Part shown: one piece after another, positions 4,976 through 5,092 of the stretch
Layout: each line of letters begins with the position of its first letter
Position numbering within the stretch: position 1 is the first letter of the stretch
Source of the DNA: an uncultured Oscillospiraceae bacterium
GTDB lineage: Bacteria > Bacillota > Clostridia > Oscillospirales > Ruminococcaceae
Direction of reading: 5' to 3'
Assembly: GCA_934456315.1 (NCBI GenBank)
Contig: CAKSHG010000166.1
Span: 1 to 5,092, forward strand
DNA: 5,092 nt
The notes under the pieces: model-generated
The model's database searches: none
Seen by the model: only the letters and a program-made list of their open reading frames with translations
Told to the model about the DNA's origin: nothing
Translations under genes and position numbers: made by a program

Positions 4976-5092
4976 TTATATGGTGGAGCAATCCACGCGG
5001 CAGACAAACCCGCTTGCCGCGCCGTTTTTAGTAACTTCGTCCACCATATCAAAAGGGATCTCAGTCTTATCCTCCGAAAACCAGCCTGAAAT
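4976..5092 (-). CDS. C-terminal fragment of an unidentified protein (38 codons, truncated by the window edge)
   Basis: The minus strand is open from the right edge and encodes 38 residues, beginning ISGWFSEDKTEIPF and ending GFVCRVDCSTI, then a TAA stop. It is supported as a real gene end because the stop is followed at once by a strong minus-strand terminator. The composition is also balanced and protein-like. No motif identifies the family, and two cysteines four residues apart near the end are the only notable feature. It is convergent with the flavodiiron gene. Its start and most of its length lie outside the window. Confidence 0.65.
   Translation of the reverse strand: MSGWFSEDKTEIPFDMVDEVTKNGAASGFVCRVDCSTI

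Noticed and set aside
1..5092. CRISPR array, tRNA, rRNA or phage/defence island
   Set aside because: No spaced direct-repeat series, cloverleaf, rRNA motif, integrase, transposase or nuclease/toxin gene is visible.

Overview
The window looks like a chromosomal segment of a GC-rich anaerobic Clostridia bacterium, most likely Oscillospiraceae/Ruminococcus-like. This rests on the protein styles (an FliB-type cysteine-rich methylase, a clostridial AlkD, an oxygen-scavenging flavodiiron protein), strong AGGAGG ribosome sites and consensus sigma-A promoter spacing. The taxonomic guess is from family resemblance only; no rRNA or other marker gene is present.

Layout. (1) Bases 1-1465 hold a plus-strand pair with overlapping ends: a 5'-truncated GNAT acetyltransferase and an FliB-type lysine-N-methylase homologue, joined by an ATGATG overlap that suggests translational coupling. 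(2) Bases 1465-1684 are non-coding, begin with a 14-bp sequence identical to the end of a mobile element found further on, and contain two stem-loops. (3) Bases 1685-2677, minus strand, encode a secreted lipoprotein made of two diverged copies of one domain. (4) Bases 2699-2856 are a 158-bp palindromic MITE-like element with terminal inverted repeats and an exact 4-bp ATTA target duplication. It sits between the divergent lipoprotein and alkD-like genes. (5) Bases 2906-3577, plus strand, encode an AlkD-family DNA glycosylase. (6) Bases 3600-4883 are a self-contained transcription unit: a perfect TTGACA-17-TATAAT promoter, an AGGAGG site, a flavodiiron protein and a strong intrinsic terminator. 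(7) The right edge holds the last 38 codons of an unidentified minus-strand gene and its own terminator, convergent with the flavodiiron gene.

How it fits together. The recognisable functions are protein modification (GNAT and FliB-like), DNA alkylation repair (AlkD-like) and O2/NO detoxification (flavodiiron). The last two fit stress defence in an anaerobe, but the genes appear to be separate units, not one pathway. The most notable structure is non-coding: the MITE, and a second copy of its terminus at the end of the fliB-like gene in inverted orientation. Together these bracket the lipoprotein gene with perfect 14-bp inverted repeats. I see no CRISPR array, tRNA, rRNA, transposase or clear defence system. 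No gap without a gene exceeds about 230 bases.
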